DNA from: Colocasia esculenta
Lineage: Eukaryota > Streptophyta > Magnoliopsida > Alismatales > Araceae
Direction of reading: 5' to 3'
DNA: 64,000 nucleotides
NCBI GenBank assembly: GCA_014218235.1
Contig: CM024759.1
Location: 12,788,712-12,852,711 of the forward strand
The notes under the pieces were generated by a model, which worked only from the letters and a program-made list of their open reading frames with translations, was not told the origin of the DNA and did no database searches. Of this stretch, positions 32,398-44,404 are shown piece after piece. How positions within the stretch are numbered: the first letter of the stretch is position 1; each line of letters opens with the position of its first letter. A program made the position numbers and the translations under genes.

Positions 32398-34448
32398 TGT
32401 TGGATCGAAATGGCACTAAGAATGTCCTAGAGGGGGGTGAATAGAACTTCTTCCCTTTTAAAAATTTTCTTCTGAAATTGCACAACACTAAATAAATTGT
32501 TAGATCTTAGTGTGGTGTGTGTAATTCAAGTGTAGACAAGGCAGACAAGGCAAAAACAATCACACAAAAATGCACAAGAGTTTATCCTAGTTCGGCCCTT
32601 CCCACATGGAAGTTCTACATCCAGTCCTCAAGCCAACCACTTGAGATTTCCACTATCTGCCAATAAATTGGCCTTCTCTCACCCTTGAGAGGAATTACAA
32701 ACCCACATGCTCCCAAGCAAGTCTTCCCTAAATAGGGGTACAACAACTACCTTTCACAAGGTCTTCCCTTCACAGGAGGGGCAATGCAGAACCAGACTTC
32801 TGTAAAAAATTACACAGGAATAATAAAGAAACACTTGTGTGTTTGCCTCAGATCTGAGCACAAACACATACAGACTTCAGAAGGACTAAGAGAATCAGAA
32901 ATGAGACTAAATCCTATCTGAAATGCAAGGGTGGACCTGAAGAAAAATAGGCAATTATAGTTGCCACCCAACACAGAACTTCAGAGAATATTTTCTGAAG
33001 TAAAGCTCTCAGACTTGTGGCTTGCAGGAAAGCTTGAGAAGACTTGAAGGATTCGAATGATGCTTTCAAGAAGAGTAAAGGCTTGTATGCGCTTGTTGTT
33101 GTTCTTTTCAAACTTGAGCTCCTTTTATAAACTTCAGAAAAATAGCCGTTTAGAAAATAGTCGTTGGAGCTTGTGGCCGTTTGCAATATGGCCGTTTGAA
33201 GATATCTCTAGGATCCTTTGGGTCTTGAAGTGTTTGTTATCCAGAAGTTCTTCAGTTTTGCTTCTTTCCAAGGTCTTCAGAAGAGGTGCAGTTTTCACAG
33301 CTAGAAGATAAGCTCTTTTCCTTCAGAGTGAACTGTGAAAGAGACATGCTAAAAACGAGCTCCAATAAATACCTGCACAAAGACAAGACAAAAGAGAAGA
33401 GTATCTCCATACCTTTGAGGTAGTTGAGTCAGAAACATACAGAAAGAAGGTATGGAAACCTCGTATCACAGGCTTTCAGATAGAAGGAGTAGACAGACAG
33501 TTAGGCTAAAAAGATACAGCATGGGTCTATCAGTGGTAGGTGAGTCTTGTCAGATGCCATGCGCCTGAGAATTCATAAATGCATAGTGTCTAATGAATCC
33601 ATGAAGATCTGGAGCAAAGATTTGAAGACCATGAGGCTCAGATTAAAAATATTTTAGAAATAGTTTGCATAAGATTTAGATGAATATTTTAAGTTTAATA
33701 TGACTTGTCCTGTCAGAGAAAATAATAAAATAATGATATTTCTGATGGATTAATAAGATATAAAAGATCTATTAAAAAGGATGTGAAAAGATTAGGAGAT
33801 AAGCTTACAGTAGGTGTTAAGCCTAAAATAGATCAGAAAAAGGTATTAAGTACAAAATTATCAGTGAAGTCGAATGCATAAGAACATACAATTCGACTGA
33901 AGGAGTAGAAGTAATTCGACTCTAGAAAGGATTAACAAGGTAATTCGACTTCTGAGAAAAGACAAGGCTATTCGACTATAGCAGTCGAATACTATCTACG
34001 ATTTCTGAGGCATTCGACTATGGCAGTCGAAGATGACAGTCGAATCAAGAGTTTAACTTTTATGAAGCATTCGACTGTGGCAGTTGAAGATGATAGTCAA
34101 ATCAAGTATTGGATTTTGTAAGGCATTCGACTGTACCAGTCGAAGTCATCAGTCGAATTACATATAAAGTTGTGGACAATTTTGGAGGTTGTTTAATTTC
34201 GTTTCTAAAGGAGTCGAAGTTAGCAGTCGAAGTCAACAGTCAGATTCAGTAGGGCATAGAGAGAGTCTGTGGACTTAGAAAAACTTTGTGATCAGGATTA
34301 TAGATGTGGTATTTATCTATATATATATATTGTGATATATTTGCTTTGTAGAATATCTATTTAAGTATTTTGTCATAGCAAAAATAATGAGTACATTTAA
34401 ATTAAGAAAATCTTTAAATTTAAATTTCTTAGGGGTAGTTGCTCAACA
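32398..34448 (-). mobile_element. 3' LTR of Sire-3
   Basis: On the minus strand TGTTGAGCAAC to ...CGATCCAACA; 2051 bp. It matches 58926-62367 after removal of the solo LTR there. It shares with Sire-1 and Sire-2 the G-run block (CTAGAGGGGGGTGAATAG), the GAGTTTATCCTAGTTCGG block and stem-forming segments near 32690-32790, all at the 3' end of the LTR in element orientation. Confidence 0.92.
33870..34250. repeat. ATTCGACT/AGTCGAAT inverted-word array in the Sire-3 LTR
   Basis: ATTCGACTGTGGCAGTCGAA and variants recur, with ATTCGACT and its inverse AGTCGAAT a few bases apart so that each pair can form a small hairpin. It holds the same relative place as the AAATCGTT array of Sire-1 and the 59-bp array of Sire-2. 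Confidence 0.85.
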
Positions 34449-34464
34449 ATTCTCCCCCTTTTTG
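34449..34464 (-). other. Polypurine tract of Sire-3
   Basis: Minus strand CAAAAAGGGGGAGAAT directly before the LTR start, in a TTTTGTCATTAA context. The next ~130 bp to the third ORF has no other feature. Confidence 0.88.
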
Positions 34465-34598
34465 TTAATGACAAAATATTTAAATAGTCAGTAATAAATA
34501 TGAATAGTTCTTTTTCTCCCCTTTGTGGCATTAACAGAAAGGATAGTCAAGCAAAAGACATTTCATTCAGAAAGCAAAGGAAATACATAAGAAAATGT

Positions 34599-35131
34599 TC
34601 ATGACTTAGACAGAGAACTAGGTAAATACAGAGATCTAGGGATCTTGGCAAGAAAAGGTTGAAGGAGATCCCAGAGCTTCTTCTCATTCTTCTCAAAGAA
34701 ATTGTCAAACAATGCATAATCTATGTTGTAATCAGGATTGGTGGGGGGTAATTTTTTAAGAGATTTGATGTGGCGCCTCCAGTACCAGGAAATCCTATTG
34801 TGATACTTTTCTCTATCTAGGCGAGCTTTGAGGGGAACAAACTGCTTAGAAGCTGCAAGGTGAAGAAACTCATTGAGAGTGATATTCCAATGCAGACCAC
34901 TGGACACAGCTGAATCCTTGGCTTGATAATATATCAAGTACCTCTGTGCCCACCTATGATCAATGTTCTTTCTTAAGTCCTTAAGACTCTTGGAGTGAAA
35001 CTCATCAAGATTAAGCTTCAACTTCTCATAATCAGAGTGGTAAGAGGGATAGGCTGCTGCCCATTGATCAATATTGAATCTTTCGCTTTCAGCAAAACAT
35101 AGTTGAAAATCTAGGAGATGACGGGGGTTCT
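34599..35131 (-). pseudogene. Sire-3 third ORF, C-terminal fragment
   Basis: The C-terminal ~175 codons of the env-like protein, downstream of the Sire-2 insertion, with FAESERFNIDQWAAAYPS and QAKDSAVSSGLHWNITLNEF and ending SLYLPSSLSKS before the stop. The same region in Sire-2 (SECERLNASDWSKFYSL) is recognisably related. The frame matches that of the fragment at 47519-48112 across the insertion once a single GTTCT is counted. Confidence 0.8.
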
Positions 35132-35392
35132 TGTTGCCCGGTTGGCTAACCCAGAGGGGGGGGGTGAATGGGTCTTTAAAGTTTATCTGATAAAAACCTG
35201 AACTCAAACAAACATAAAGAGTTCTTGAAAGGGATTAGTAATGGTTAGTAGAAACAACAATCACACAAAGAAGACAATCACACAACACACAGATTTATCC
35301 TGGTTCGGATCTCCTCTCCTTAGGAGTCCTACGTCCAGTCCCTGAGCAACCCTCAGGATTTCACTAACTGGGGTACAGTCCCCCTATGGACA

Positions 35393-35586
35393 AAAACAAC
35401 CACCCAGCTTAGCTGGTCTTCCTTCACCCCTGAAGGGAACACAACACCCTGGTAACACCAGGTCTTCCTTCACGCACGAAGGGAAAAACACCACCCTGGA
35501 AACCACCAGGTCTTCCTTCACACACGAAGGGAATAACACCACCCTGGAAACCACCAGGTCTTCCTTCACACACGAAGGGAATAACA
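35393..35586. repeat. Tandem double-hairpin units in the Sire-2 LTR
   Basis: About four units, each with a CCTGG...CCAGG stem and a CCTTC...GAAGG stem, separated by GTCTTC. Repeated in the other LTR at 45816-46008. By position this lies in the transcribed 3' (R/U5) part of the LTR. Confidence 0.75.
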
Positions 35587-36550
35587 CAGGAAAATTCTTG
35601 AGAGAAAAAGACTAGCCCCTAGATCAAGCTTTTACAAAACTCAATCTGAAGCTACAAGCACTGAGAGACGAAGATCTACACAAAGTGCACTCTCTCAGAA
35701 CTAAACTAGCTCTTCCTTAATTTTTCTTCTCACAGCACAGGGAGCTAAGAGCCAAGATCGAAAAGACTGAATTTCTGGCTCTAGAGAAAAATTCGAAGAC
35801 TTGAAAGCTGCAGAGTTCTAGCCGCTCTTCAATATGAATTGAATTTTCTCGATCATTTGTCTTCCGAGCTTCATCTTGTATTGTATCTCCGATTTGAATG
35901 AGGACAAGGAGATGACCGTTGTCTCACAGCTTTGGTGTACGTTAGACTGAAGGTTTTGTGGAAGCTTCCTGTCAACAGTCTTTTGTTCTTTGGAGCACGC
36001 AAAGAGATAAGATCTTCTGAGTTTGCTTGTAGTTCCTTCTGTGTCCGTTGTTGTAGGATAGTACATCCTTAAGGTTCTGCAAGGTTGAGCTTTAATGGTA
36101 GACAGCTATACTATCTCCAGATGTCAATCAACGTCAAAGCAGATAGACACAAATATAGTAGTAATGCTTTATCGTTCTAAAAGATGCATGCAGAGAATAC
36201 ACTAGAATGGAAGATATGTTCTGTGTCCATGCAGAGATACGTTCAGTCTTTATTAAATGCATGGCAGTCAATCAGACGAGATGCGACTTTGACTATTCAA
36301 CGTAGATTAAATCAAGGAAAAACGTTTAATTAATGGAAACATGACTTATGCAGTCGTTGTGAAAATCTGATAGAATCGTTATGATCAAGTTGCTGTAGAC
36401 TGATAAGAAGTCGTTATGATAACTTATGAAATCGTTACCACAACCAAGTCGTTCTATAACAGATGATAAAAGAAATCGTTATGAAACATGGCAAGTCGTT
36501 GTAGCTCTCAAAAGAAATCGTTATGAAACTTACAGAGTCGTTATGACGAG

Positions 36551-36904
36551 CAAGTCGTTATAACTTCTGAAGAAGTCGTTACGATAACTTACAGAGTCGT
36601 TATAATGAGCAAGTCGTTATAACTTCTGAAGAAGTCGTTACGATAACTTACAGAGTCGTTATAATGAGCAAGTCGTTATAACTTCTGAAGAAGTCGTTAC
36701 GATAACTTACAGAGTCGTTATAATGAGCAAGTCGTTATAACTTCTGAAGAAGTCGTTACGATAACTTACAGAGTCGTTATAATGAGCAAGTCGTTATAAC
36801 TTCTGAAGAAGTCGTTACGATAACTTACAGAGTCGTTATAATGAGCAAGTCGTTATAACTTCTGAAGAAGTCGTTACGATAACTTACAGAGTCGTTATAA
36901 CTAA
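36551..36904. repeat. 59-bp tandem array, six copies, in the Sire-2 LTR
   Basis: Copies start at 36551, 36610, 36669, 36728, 36787 and 36846 and are almost perfect. Each holds AAGTCGTTATAACTTCTG, AAGTCGTTACGATAACTT and GAGTCGTTATAA; GTTATAAC is a perfect palindrome. It lies in the upstream (U3) part of the LTR. Confidence 0.95.
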
Positions 36905-37095
36905 TGAAGGAATTATTATGGCTCTTCTGAAAAAAGATGTATGTAAGACTTACCACAAATGCTTGACTTTCTTTGGGTAATTCCTGTGCTTATGGCTAGA
37001 TAAACAAGGTTAGAGAAACTTTTGACAGTGTTTTGTTTATCACCAAAATAGGCAAGTAATTAATTTAAAAGTACATGGGGATGGACTGTTCATCA

Positions 37096-37111
37096 ATCTC
37101 CCCCTTTTTGG
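37096..37111 (-). other. Polypurine tract of Sire-2
   Basis: Minus strand CCAAAAAGGGGGAGAT directly before the LTR start, identical to that of Sire-1. 37112-37303 up to the third ORF holds nothing else I recognise. Confidence 0.93.
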
Positions 37112-37303
37112 TGATGACAAAACTATGATCAATATTTAAGTAGTACGGAGTATTAAACATGAATTAAAGTACTTGAGTCATGATTCAGGAATGTGTCAGA
37201 CACAAGTAGGTAATCATTCTCCCCTTTTTGTCATTAAGCAAAAAGCAAAAGGAAAGAGACAAAGAATAAGAGACAATGAGGAGAAGGAGCACAATCCATT
37301 CAT

Positions 37304-40300
37304 TTAAGATTGAGGAGGTACAGGCAAATAATAAGCAGGAGAGAGAAGGGAGGCATAATGAGAAATAGCTTCCCAGGCTTGCTCTTCCTGACGCTTGAAG
37401 AATTGCCTAAAGGCACCGCTCTCAATGGAGAAGGATGGTCCCATGATTGGAGCCATCTTGGATAGATAGAGGCTGCGCTGCTTGGTAAGAAACAGGTCAT
37501 ACTCGTCTGGATCCATGGAGGAGCAGGTGATGATTGTTTTACCAAAACTTGCACAGGCAAGAAACTGATCCATGGTGACAGGGTAGAAAATCTGTTTGTC
37601 CTTGAGTTCCTGGCGAAGAGCTAAAAACACTTTGTATCTTTCAGCCCAAACGTGGTAGGGATCAAAGACCAGCTGGATTGAATTCATATCCAAGAAGGTT
37701 GCAGGAGAGATAGGAGCTTTTCCTTCCCTGGCTTGAGCAGCATTCAGATGTGCTAGCTGCTGAGCAGACAGAGAGTAAAACTTGGACCAATCGGAGGCAT
37801 TCAGCCTTTCACATTCTGAGAGGAGAGGGGCAAGGACAGCAGAGTTGACAAACCCTCTATGGTATTCCCGGAAAAGAAATCTAGGAAAACCAACCTGAAG
37901 GCCTTTCTGAATCTTGATTCTGCCCATAACCCTTGCAAAATGCTCAAAAACGATGGAACCAACCGAAGATTCCATAATCAGGAAATGAATCTGAGGCAGG
38001 AAAATCTCTTCAGGTAAATTAAGAGTGGCAAAATCTACTCTGATTTCCTCAGACTGCTCAGAGTGGGTTAGGACCTTGATGGCTCTCTTGAACTGGCTGA
38101 GCTGAACTTCAGGTAAATTGTTGAGATACCTGTAGTTGTTGAATGTTTGGAAATGCCTGACCAGCTTGATGAGCTTCTGAATGGCAGGAGCCCAGGTGTT
38201 CTGGTGGTGAAACTGAAACCACTCAGAAAGGGTCAAGGAGTGATCCCTGGGTGGAAACCTTGCTGCCTTAGCCTGAAGGAAGCGACTGTACAGATCTTTA
38301 TGAGATTTAGCCCATTGCTCCTCAGTTTTGGAGTGGGCTGAGGAGAAGATTTGGATTTGTCGGCTTAGACAGAGGAGTATAGGGAAGAATAACATCTAAA
38401 TGGTCAGAGAGGTTAAGAAAAGGAAGATTGTGAAGAGTGGCAAAGACAACCTTTTGAAGGTATTCTTTGTACAGAGAGGTATGCTTGTGGGTGACTGTAA
38501 GAGAAAACCACAAGGGAGGGTAAAGAGGAGATGTGGAGGAAGAAAGCTTTCGTTTCTTGGAGACAGTACTGGAAGAGTCTGTCTTGGAAAGGTGGTCACC
38601 TACCTTTAGCACAGATTTAAGAATGACCTCTTCAAACTCATCCTTGATTTTATCAAGAAAGGGTGAGTCGACTTGGACATCTGTAGGAATAATAGTGATA
38701 AAGGAGGGAGGTGCAGGGGGGTTCAGAAATGCATCAGAATTGAGAGATCCTACTTCTGGAAGTGAAGATGTACCAGAAGAGGATGAGGCTCCAGCTGAGG
38801 ATGCTGGAGGGGCCTCAAATTCTTGAGCAGAGGAAAGATGAGAAGTAGAAGAACAGGAGAGGATGTGATGGATGAGGAGGAAAAGGTGTGGGAGAGGAAA
38901 TGGGCCTGGATCTGGGCTTTTTGAAGGGAGGTGGAGCAGGTGGAGCTGTGGAGTTAGAGGGTGGAGAAGGAGGAATGGGAGTGTTGGTAGAAGTGGGAGC
39001 AAGGGGTGGAGGATCTGAAACCACTTCTTCAGGCAAGGAGGCAAAGGATCCAACACTGCCGGCCCTGGTGGCCCTGATTCCATCACAACTGGCCCTGATG
39101 GCCTTGAATCTTCAGCTGGCACTGATGGCCCTGACTCTTCAGCTGGCCCTGACTCTTCAGCTGGCCCTGTTGGCCCTGACTCTTCAGCTGGGGCTTCTGC
39201 TGCTGCTGCTGACTGCCCGGAGGGCTCAGGTACACTTGAGTGAGGCTCCTGAGCTGCTGGAGGAGCAGGAGCTTGAGCTCCAACTGCCTGAAGGATGTCA
39301 GATAGCATATTCTTCATGGTCCCCATTTCCTGATGAAACCATGTCATGGCAGAGCGAATCTGAACCAATTCCTTGCGGGCTGAAGCTTGGCTTAGAAAGA
39401 TGGAGTTCACATCAGTCTGAAGTGAGCAAAGCAGCTCACCCTGAGCATCCAACCTCTCAATCACAGGTTTTAAATTGATGATAATCTTTTGCTTGACCTG
39501 TCTTTCAAATGGTGCATCAGCTAAAAGGGGTACTTCAGGAGCTATATCTTTCTCTTTGCCCTTTGTAGCTGGAGGAGGTGGATTATTGTCCTCATCAGAG
39601 CTTGATGAACTAGCTGTCTCCCCTTCTCTGGCATCCAAATTTTCAGACTCTCTCTGGTCTTCCTCCTGATCGCTGGTGGCTGGAGGTGCAACATCTGGTG
39701 TCTCTTGGGATTGCTCCCCCTCAAGTGGAGCATCTTCTGCAACTGCACCAGTCTCCCCCTGACAGGGAGCATCCATTTCCATTGAATTATCCTTAGGATT
39801 TTGCTGCTCTTCTTCTACTGGACCGTCTACAAAGATGTGCCTGATGCCACAGACTGCTCCATAACAGGCAGGATGTCTTCAGGAAGAATGTCCTCAATTC
39901 TCCTTTCAACAGGAGGCACAACTGGATCTGCTGTAGCTGGCCTGTCTTCCTCTGCCCTCACTGCTGTTGCTGCCTCTGACTGATTTCTGGCCATAGATGG
40001 CCCTTCCTGCTCTGTTTCTACAAAGACTGGAACAGAACCTGATTCCAGTGGCAATTCGGGCATCACAGAATCTGCCTCTGACTGGGTTTGAGTAACTGAA
40101 GGCTCACCAATGAGACCTTCACCTTCTGCAACTGAAGCCTTGAACCAGACCCCATTGACTACTGAAAAACCGCTCTTCTTTAAGTTTCTGGACCTGATAG
40201 CTTGGCCCATCTTCTCCACAACTGCCCCTGAGACATCTACACCGAAGTGTCTGAAGATTCTGGTGAGTAAATGGGCATAGGGAAGGGACACATTCAACTT

Positions 40301-40942
40301 GCTTTTAGTGTCCCAAATCTGCTCCCTGGCAAATTTCATTCTCTCCATCATCACTGCGGCCATATTGATTTCCTCATTTTTAATGGCCCAGTACATCAGA
40401 TCGGAGTCAGCCTTAGTGCAAGCGGAGAAGGTTGCACTTCGGGGAACCAAAATCTGACAAACGATAAAGTGAAGGAGGCGGTTGAAGGCACTTAACTGAT
40501 TGATATCTAGCTTGCCATCCCTCATCTTGAACCCTGGCCCAACAATCCCAAACCCTTTTCTTGGGTATCTACAGAATGAATTCCACTGAAGCCCGATATG
40601 CTTACTCCAAATAGCATCCTAAGCAATTCCTGGTCGATTCTGATTACGGTGCCCTTGACTGAAGAAACGAGGGCCCCATCTTCTTCTGTTCTTAAGCATA
40701 CAAAGAACGCCTTTACCAGGTCCGGATAACTTACCTCTGAGCAAGTGGTAAGCCCTTTCCACTTCATCTGGTCGATCTTCTCAATGAGGCTGCTCATTCC
40801 ATTTTTCTGCAGATCTGAAACATCTACTTCCTTGTGACCACAGAGCTTTGTCTTCACAAAGGTGAAACGCTCCTCCTGCTGCTGGGGAGAGGTATTCGGC
40901 GCTGTAGCCACCCACACTTCCGGCAATAGCTGGTGCGGCCAT
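37304..40942 (-). pseudogene. Third ORF ('env-like') of Sire-2, about 1200 codons with several frame breaks
   Basis: It starts at ATG 40942 (MAAPAIAGSVGGYSAEYLSP). Frames: 40926-40522, 40525-39827, 39782-38322, 38395-37304. Order: N-terminal domain like the 'putative plant transposon protein' family (YPDLVKAFFVCLR, LLRMLFGVS, IWDTKSKLNVSLPY), acidic linker, coiled-coil-like part (INLKPVIERLDAQGELLCS), SGP repeats (EESGPTGPAEESGPAEESG), Pro/Ser-rich part, KKRKLSSST (NLS-like), and a conserved C-terminal domain (LPEVQLSQFKRAIKVL, LLSECERLNASDWSKFYSL) ending YYLPVPPQS. I see no signal peptide or clear membrane span. It may be an uninterrupted gene apart from sequencing errors. Confidence 0.82.
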
Positions 40943-41328
40943 GGATTCAGGTGGGAGAAGGTTTGAGGGGTGACGAGAAGGGTGATGAGAGGAAACCCTC
41001 AAACGATTTCGCGGGAAGGAGATGGAAGCTTCAAATTTGCAGAGGGTAGAGGCAAGAGTCGCTAGGGCATCGGCTCATGCGTCGGGACGAAAGAGGGGAA
41101 AAAGTGAATGAGGAAGAGGAATCGTTAACGCATCGATTTAAAGAATATAAATGCTCCAAAAGGTGAGGCGTCAGAAAACGACAAGCGAGGTTGACCCCTT
41201 GAAGAACTATGACTTATCGGACGGAACGCTTAAACTGAGACTTTTGAATTGATTTTGACACAGAAAGAGAGAGAGAGAACCTTCTTAAATTCTGAGAATT
41301 TTTATACCAGCTTTAAATGAAGATCTTT
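40943..41328. other. Spacer between pol and the third ORF, Sire-2
   Basis: About 390 bp with no gene. It contains AATCGTTAACGCATCGAT near 41120 (CGTTAACG is palindromic), a word related to the LTR array. Confidence 0.5.
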
Positions 41329-43129
41329 TCACAAAATACACATGCCTAACTCCCTTCTAAGAGATGTAAATCTCTCTTCAGGTAAGGCCTTTGTGAAAAT
41401 ATCTGCTAGCTGATTATTTGTATCAATAAACGATATTTCAATATTGCCATTTGCTACATGATCACGAATAAAATGATATCTGACCTCAATATGTTTGGTC
41501 CTGGAGTGCTGAATTGGATTTTTGGTGAGGTTGATAGCGCTGGTGTTGTCACATAGCAGAGGAATTTTCTTGACTTTGAGTCCAAAATCCTCAAGTTGTT
41601 GCTTTATCCATAAGAGTTGTGTACAGCAACTTCCAGCAGCTACGTACTCGGCTTCAGCTGTAGATAGTGCTACTGAATTTTGTTTCCTTGAGGACCATGA
41701 GATTAAACACCCTGCAAGAAATTGACAGCAACCACTGGTGCTTTTTCTATCTACCTTGCATCCAGCATAATCAGCATCAGAATACCCTACTAATTTTACA
41801 TCACAGGAGTTTGGATACCATAGTCCTAGATCATGAGTCCTGGCTAAGTATCTGAAAATCCTTTTGACAGAAATTAAATGTGATTCTCTAGGGTCGGCTT
41901 GATATCTAGCACACATGCATACACTAAATAATATATCAGGTCTACTTGCGGTTAGATAAAGTAATGAACCTATCATACCTCTGTAGATCTTTTGATCTAC
42001 TTTCTTACCATCCTTGTCATTGTCCAACCTAGTTGATGTACTCATTGGTGTTGACAGTGGCTTGGTGTTTTCAAATCCAAATTTTCTAGCAGTTCTCTGG
42101 TGTACTTTGCTTGCAGTTCTCTGGTGTACTTTGCTTGATGTGAATTCCTTCCTTTCCTTGTTTGATTTGAAGTCCAAGGAAGTAGTTGAGCTCTCCCATC
42201 ATACTCATCTCAAATTCCCCCTGCATTAGCTTTTCAAAATACTTGCACAAGGATTCATCAGTAGATCCAAAGATGATGTCATCCACATAAATTTGAACCA
42301 ACAGTATATTTTTGGCTTTTGTTTTTATAAAAAGAGTGCTATCTACTTGACCTCTATTAAAACCATGTTTTGTGAGAAAAGAACTAAGTCTTTCATACCA
42401 GGCTCTAGGTGCTTGTTTTAAACCATATAGAGCCTTATGCAACTTAAAAACATGATTCGGAAAGTCTGTATCATCAAAACCCGGCGGTTGTTCCACATAA
42501 ACTTCTTCTTTTATAAAACCATTTAGAAATGCAGATTTAACATCCATTTGAAATAACTTTAAATCTAATGCAGAAGCATAAGCTAGTAGCATTCTAATGG
42601 CCTCAAGTCTAGCCACTGGTGCATAGGTTTCATCAAAATCTATGCCTTCCTCTTGACAATAGCCTTGAGCCACCAGTCTGGCCTTGTTTCTTAGAATTAC
42701 ACCAGATTCATCCAATTTGTTTCTGAACACCCATTTAGTGCCGATCACAGGATGGTCTGATGGTCTAGGAACAAGTGACCATACTTGGTTTCTCTTGAAT
42801 TGATTTAATTCATCTTGCATTGCTATTATCCAGGATTCGTCAGTTAGGGCTTCATTGACTGTCTTAGGCTCTAATTGAGAAACAAAAGCGAGGTAATCAC
42901 AAGGAATCAAGTTACCTCTTGTTCTTACCCCTACCGATGGATCACCAATAATGTTTTCAGGTGGGTGATCTTTCTTGTATCTCCATTCCTTTGGAAGAGT
43001 TTCATGAGAAATTTCTTCTTGTTGCATTTCTTCCAGAGGCGGATCATCCTTATCTTCAAGTGATGTGTCTTTCAGTTTATTGGACAGTTCATCTGCGTCA
43101 TCGATATCACTCTCTACTTCCTTTCTCAA
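41329..43129 (-). pseudogene. pol: Sire-2 pol: reverse transcriptase and RNase H
   Basis: Frame 43129-42086 holds DPSVGVRTRG, WVFRNKLDE, MDVKSAFLNG, the YVDD box (VQIYVDDIIFGS) and LNYFLGLQIKQ. Frame 42177-41329 holds LLYLTASRPDILFSV, GYSDADYAGC, STAEAEYVAAGSCC, LCDNTSAI and a DIFTKALPEERFTSL end. The break between them lies at a perfect 24-bp tandem duplication (42089-42112 and 42113-42136) in the linker between RT and RNase H. Catalytic residues of both domains are present. Confidence 0.93.
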
Positions 43130-44404
43130 GGAGGGATTAGTTTCATCAAAATAATGTGTACAGACTGTTCAATCAATAAAGTACGTTTATTAAATACTCT
43201 ATAGCCTTTGGGTTTAGAGGTGTACCCCATGAAGATGCCTTCATCTGATTTGGCATCCAACTTACCAATATCCCTTTTTCCGTTGTTGTGAATAAAGCAA
43301 GGACATCCAAAAGTTCTGAAATGGCTGATCTTTGGTTTCTTCCCTTTAAACAGCTCATATGCAGTCTTCTTCAGGATTGGCCTGATCATGACTCTGTTGA
43401 CAATGTAGCTGGCTGTGTTGACTGCTTCTGCCCAGAAATATCTTGGTAACTCATATTCACAAAGCATAGTTCTTGCCATATCCAAGAGAGTTCGGTTCTT
43501 CCGTTCGGCTATACCATTTTGCTGCGGTGTCCTTGGTGCTGAGAAATTGTGCTGAATTCCTTGATCATCACAGAATCTAGCAAACTTTTCATTTTGGAAC
43601 TCACCACCATGATCAGATCGAATGGATACTATGCTGAACTTCTGATCTTTCTGGATTTTTGCTGAAACTAACAAAATTATCAAAAGTGTCATTTTTATGT
43701 TCTAAGAAAGATACCCATGTGAATCTTGAGTAGTCATCTACTATAACAAATCCGAAATTCTTTCCTCCAAGACTGGTAGTTCTCATTGGCCCAAATAGAT
43801 CCATATGCAGGAGCTCTAAGGGTTTTGAGGTGGTCACCACCGTCTTTGACTTGAAGGAACTCTTAGTGTGCTTTCCCTTAGCACAAGGTCTGCAAACACT
43901 TTCTAATTTACCATTGATTTTCGGTAGTCCTTCCACAAGGTTTCTCTTTCTGAGCTTGCTCATGCCATCCAAGCTGCAGTGGCCTAACCTTCTGTGCCAC
44001 AGATCGGTTGATTTGTCTTTGCTGGCTGCCAGACACACATTTTGCTCTTTGAGTTCTTCAAGGTAGAGCACGTACAGATTCTTCTCTCTATTTGCTTCAA
44101 AGATGACTGCTCCATCCTTTAGTATGCTGCATTTTGACTCTTGAAATTTGATTTGATGTCCTCTATCACACAGCTGACTAATACTTATGAGGTTGTGCTT
44201 TAAACCTTTGACTAACAGTACATCTTCTATGACTGTTTTTCCTTTGCTGTTAACTGATCCACTGCCTACTACAGTTCCTTTTCCATTATCTCCATAAGTG
44301 ACTGTTCCTTCTTCATCTTGAAGATGGGAGAAAAGCTTCAGGTTTCCTGTCATGTGCCTTGAGCACCCACTATCCAAATACCATTTGGATGCTCGAAGGT
44401 TAGC
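43126..44404 (-). pseudogene. pol: Sire-2 pol: protease and integrase
   Basis: It starts at the junction 44405/44404 and runs LRASKWYLDSGCSRHMTG (protease site), LWHRRLGHCS and CRPCAKGKH (zinc region), then the integrase core: D in LLHMDLFGPM, D in IRSDHGGEF, E in PQQNGIAERKNR. Frame changes occur near 43665 (short A run in AGCAAAAATCC) and near 43150 (CAAAATAATG, one A fewer than Sire-1). Both are one-base losses in homopolymers, so they may be sequencing errors. All catalytic acids are present. Confidence 0.92.

Larger units (their letters stand above)
35132..37095 (-). mobile_element. 3' LTR of Sire-2
   Basis: Minus strand TGATGAACAG to ...CCGGGCAACA, 1964 bp. Differences seen from the 5' LTR: the G/T run near 35155, one A near 35178, one C near 35379, one T near 35880 and G/A at about 36168. 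Confidence 0.96.

Noticed and set aside
36551..36904. Regular 59-bp repeats resembling a CRISPR array
   Set aside because: Units are continuous with no unique spacers, lie in the LTRs of a plant retrotransposon and have no cas genes.
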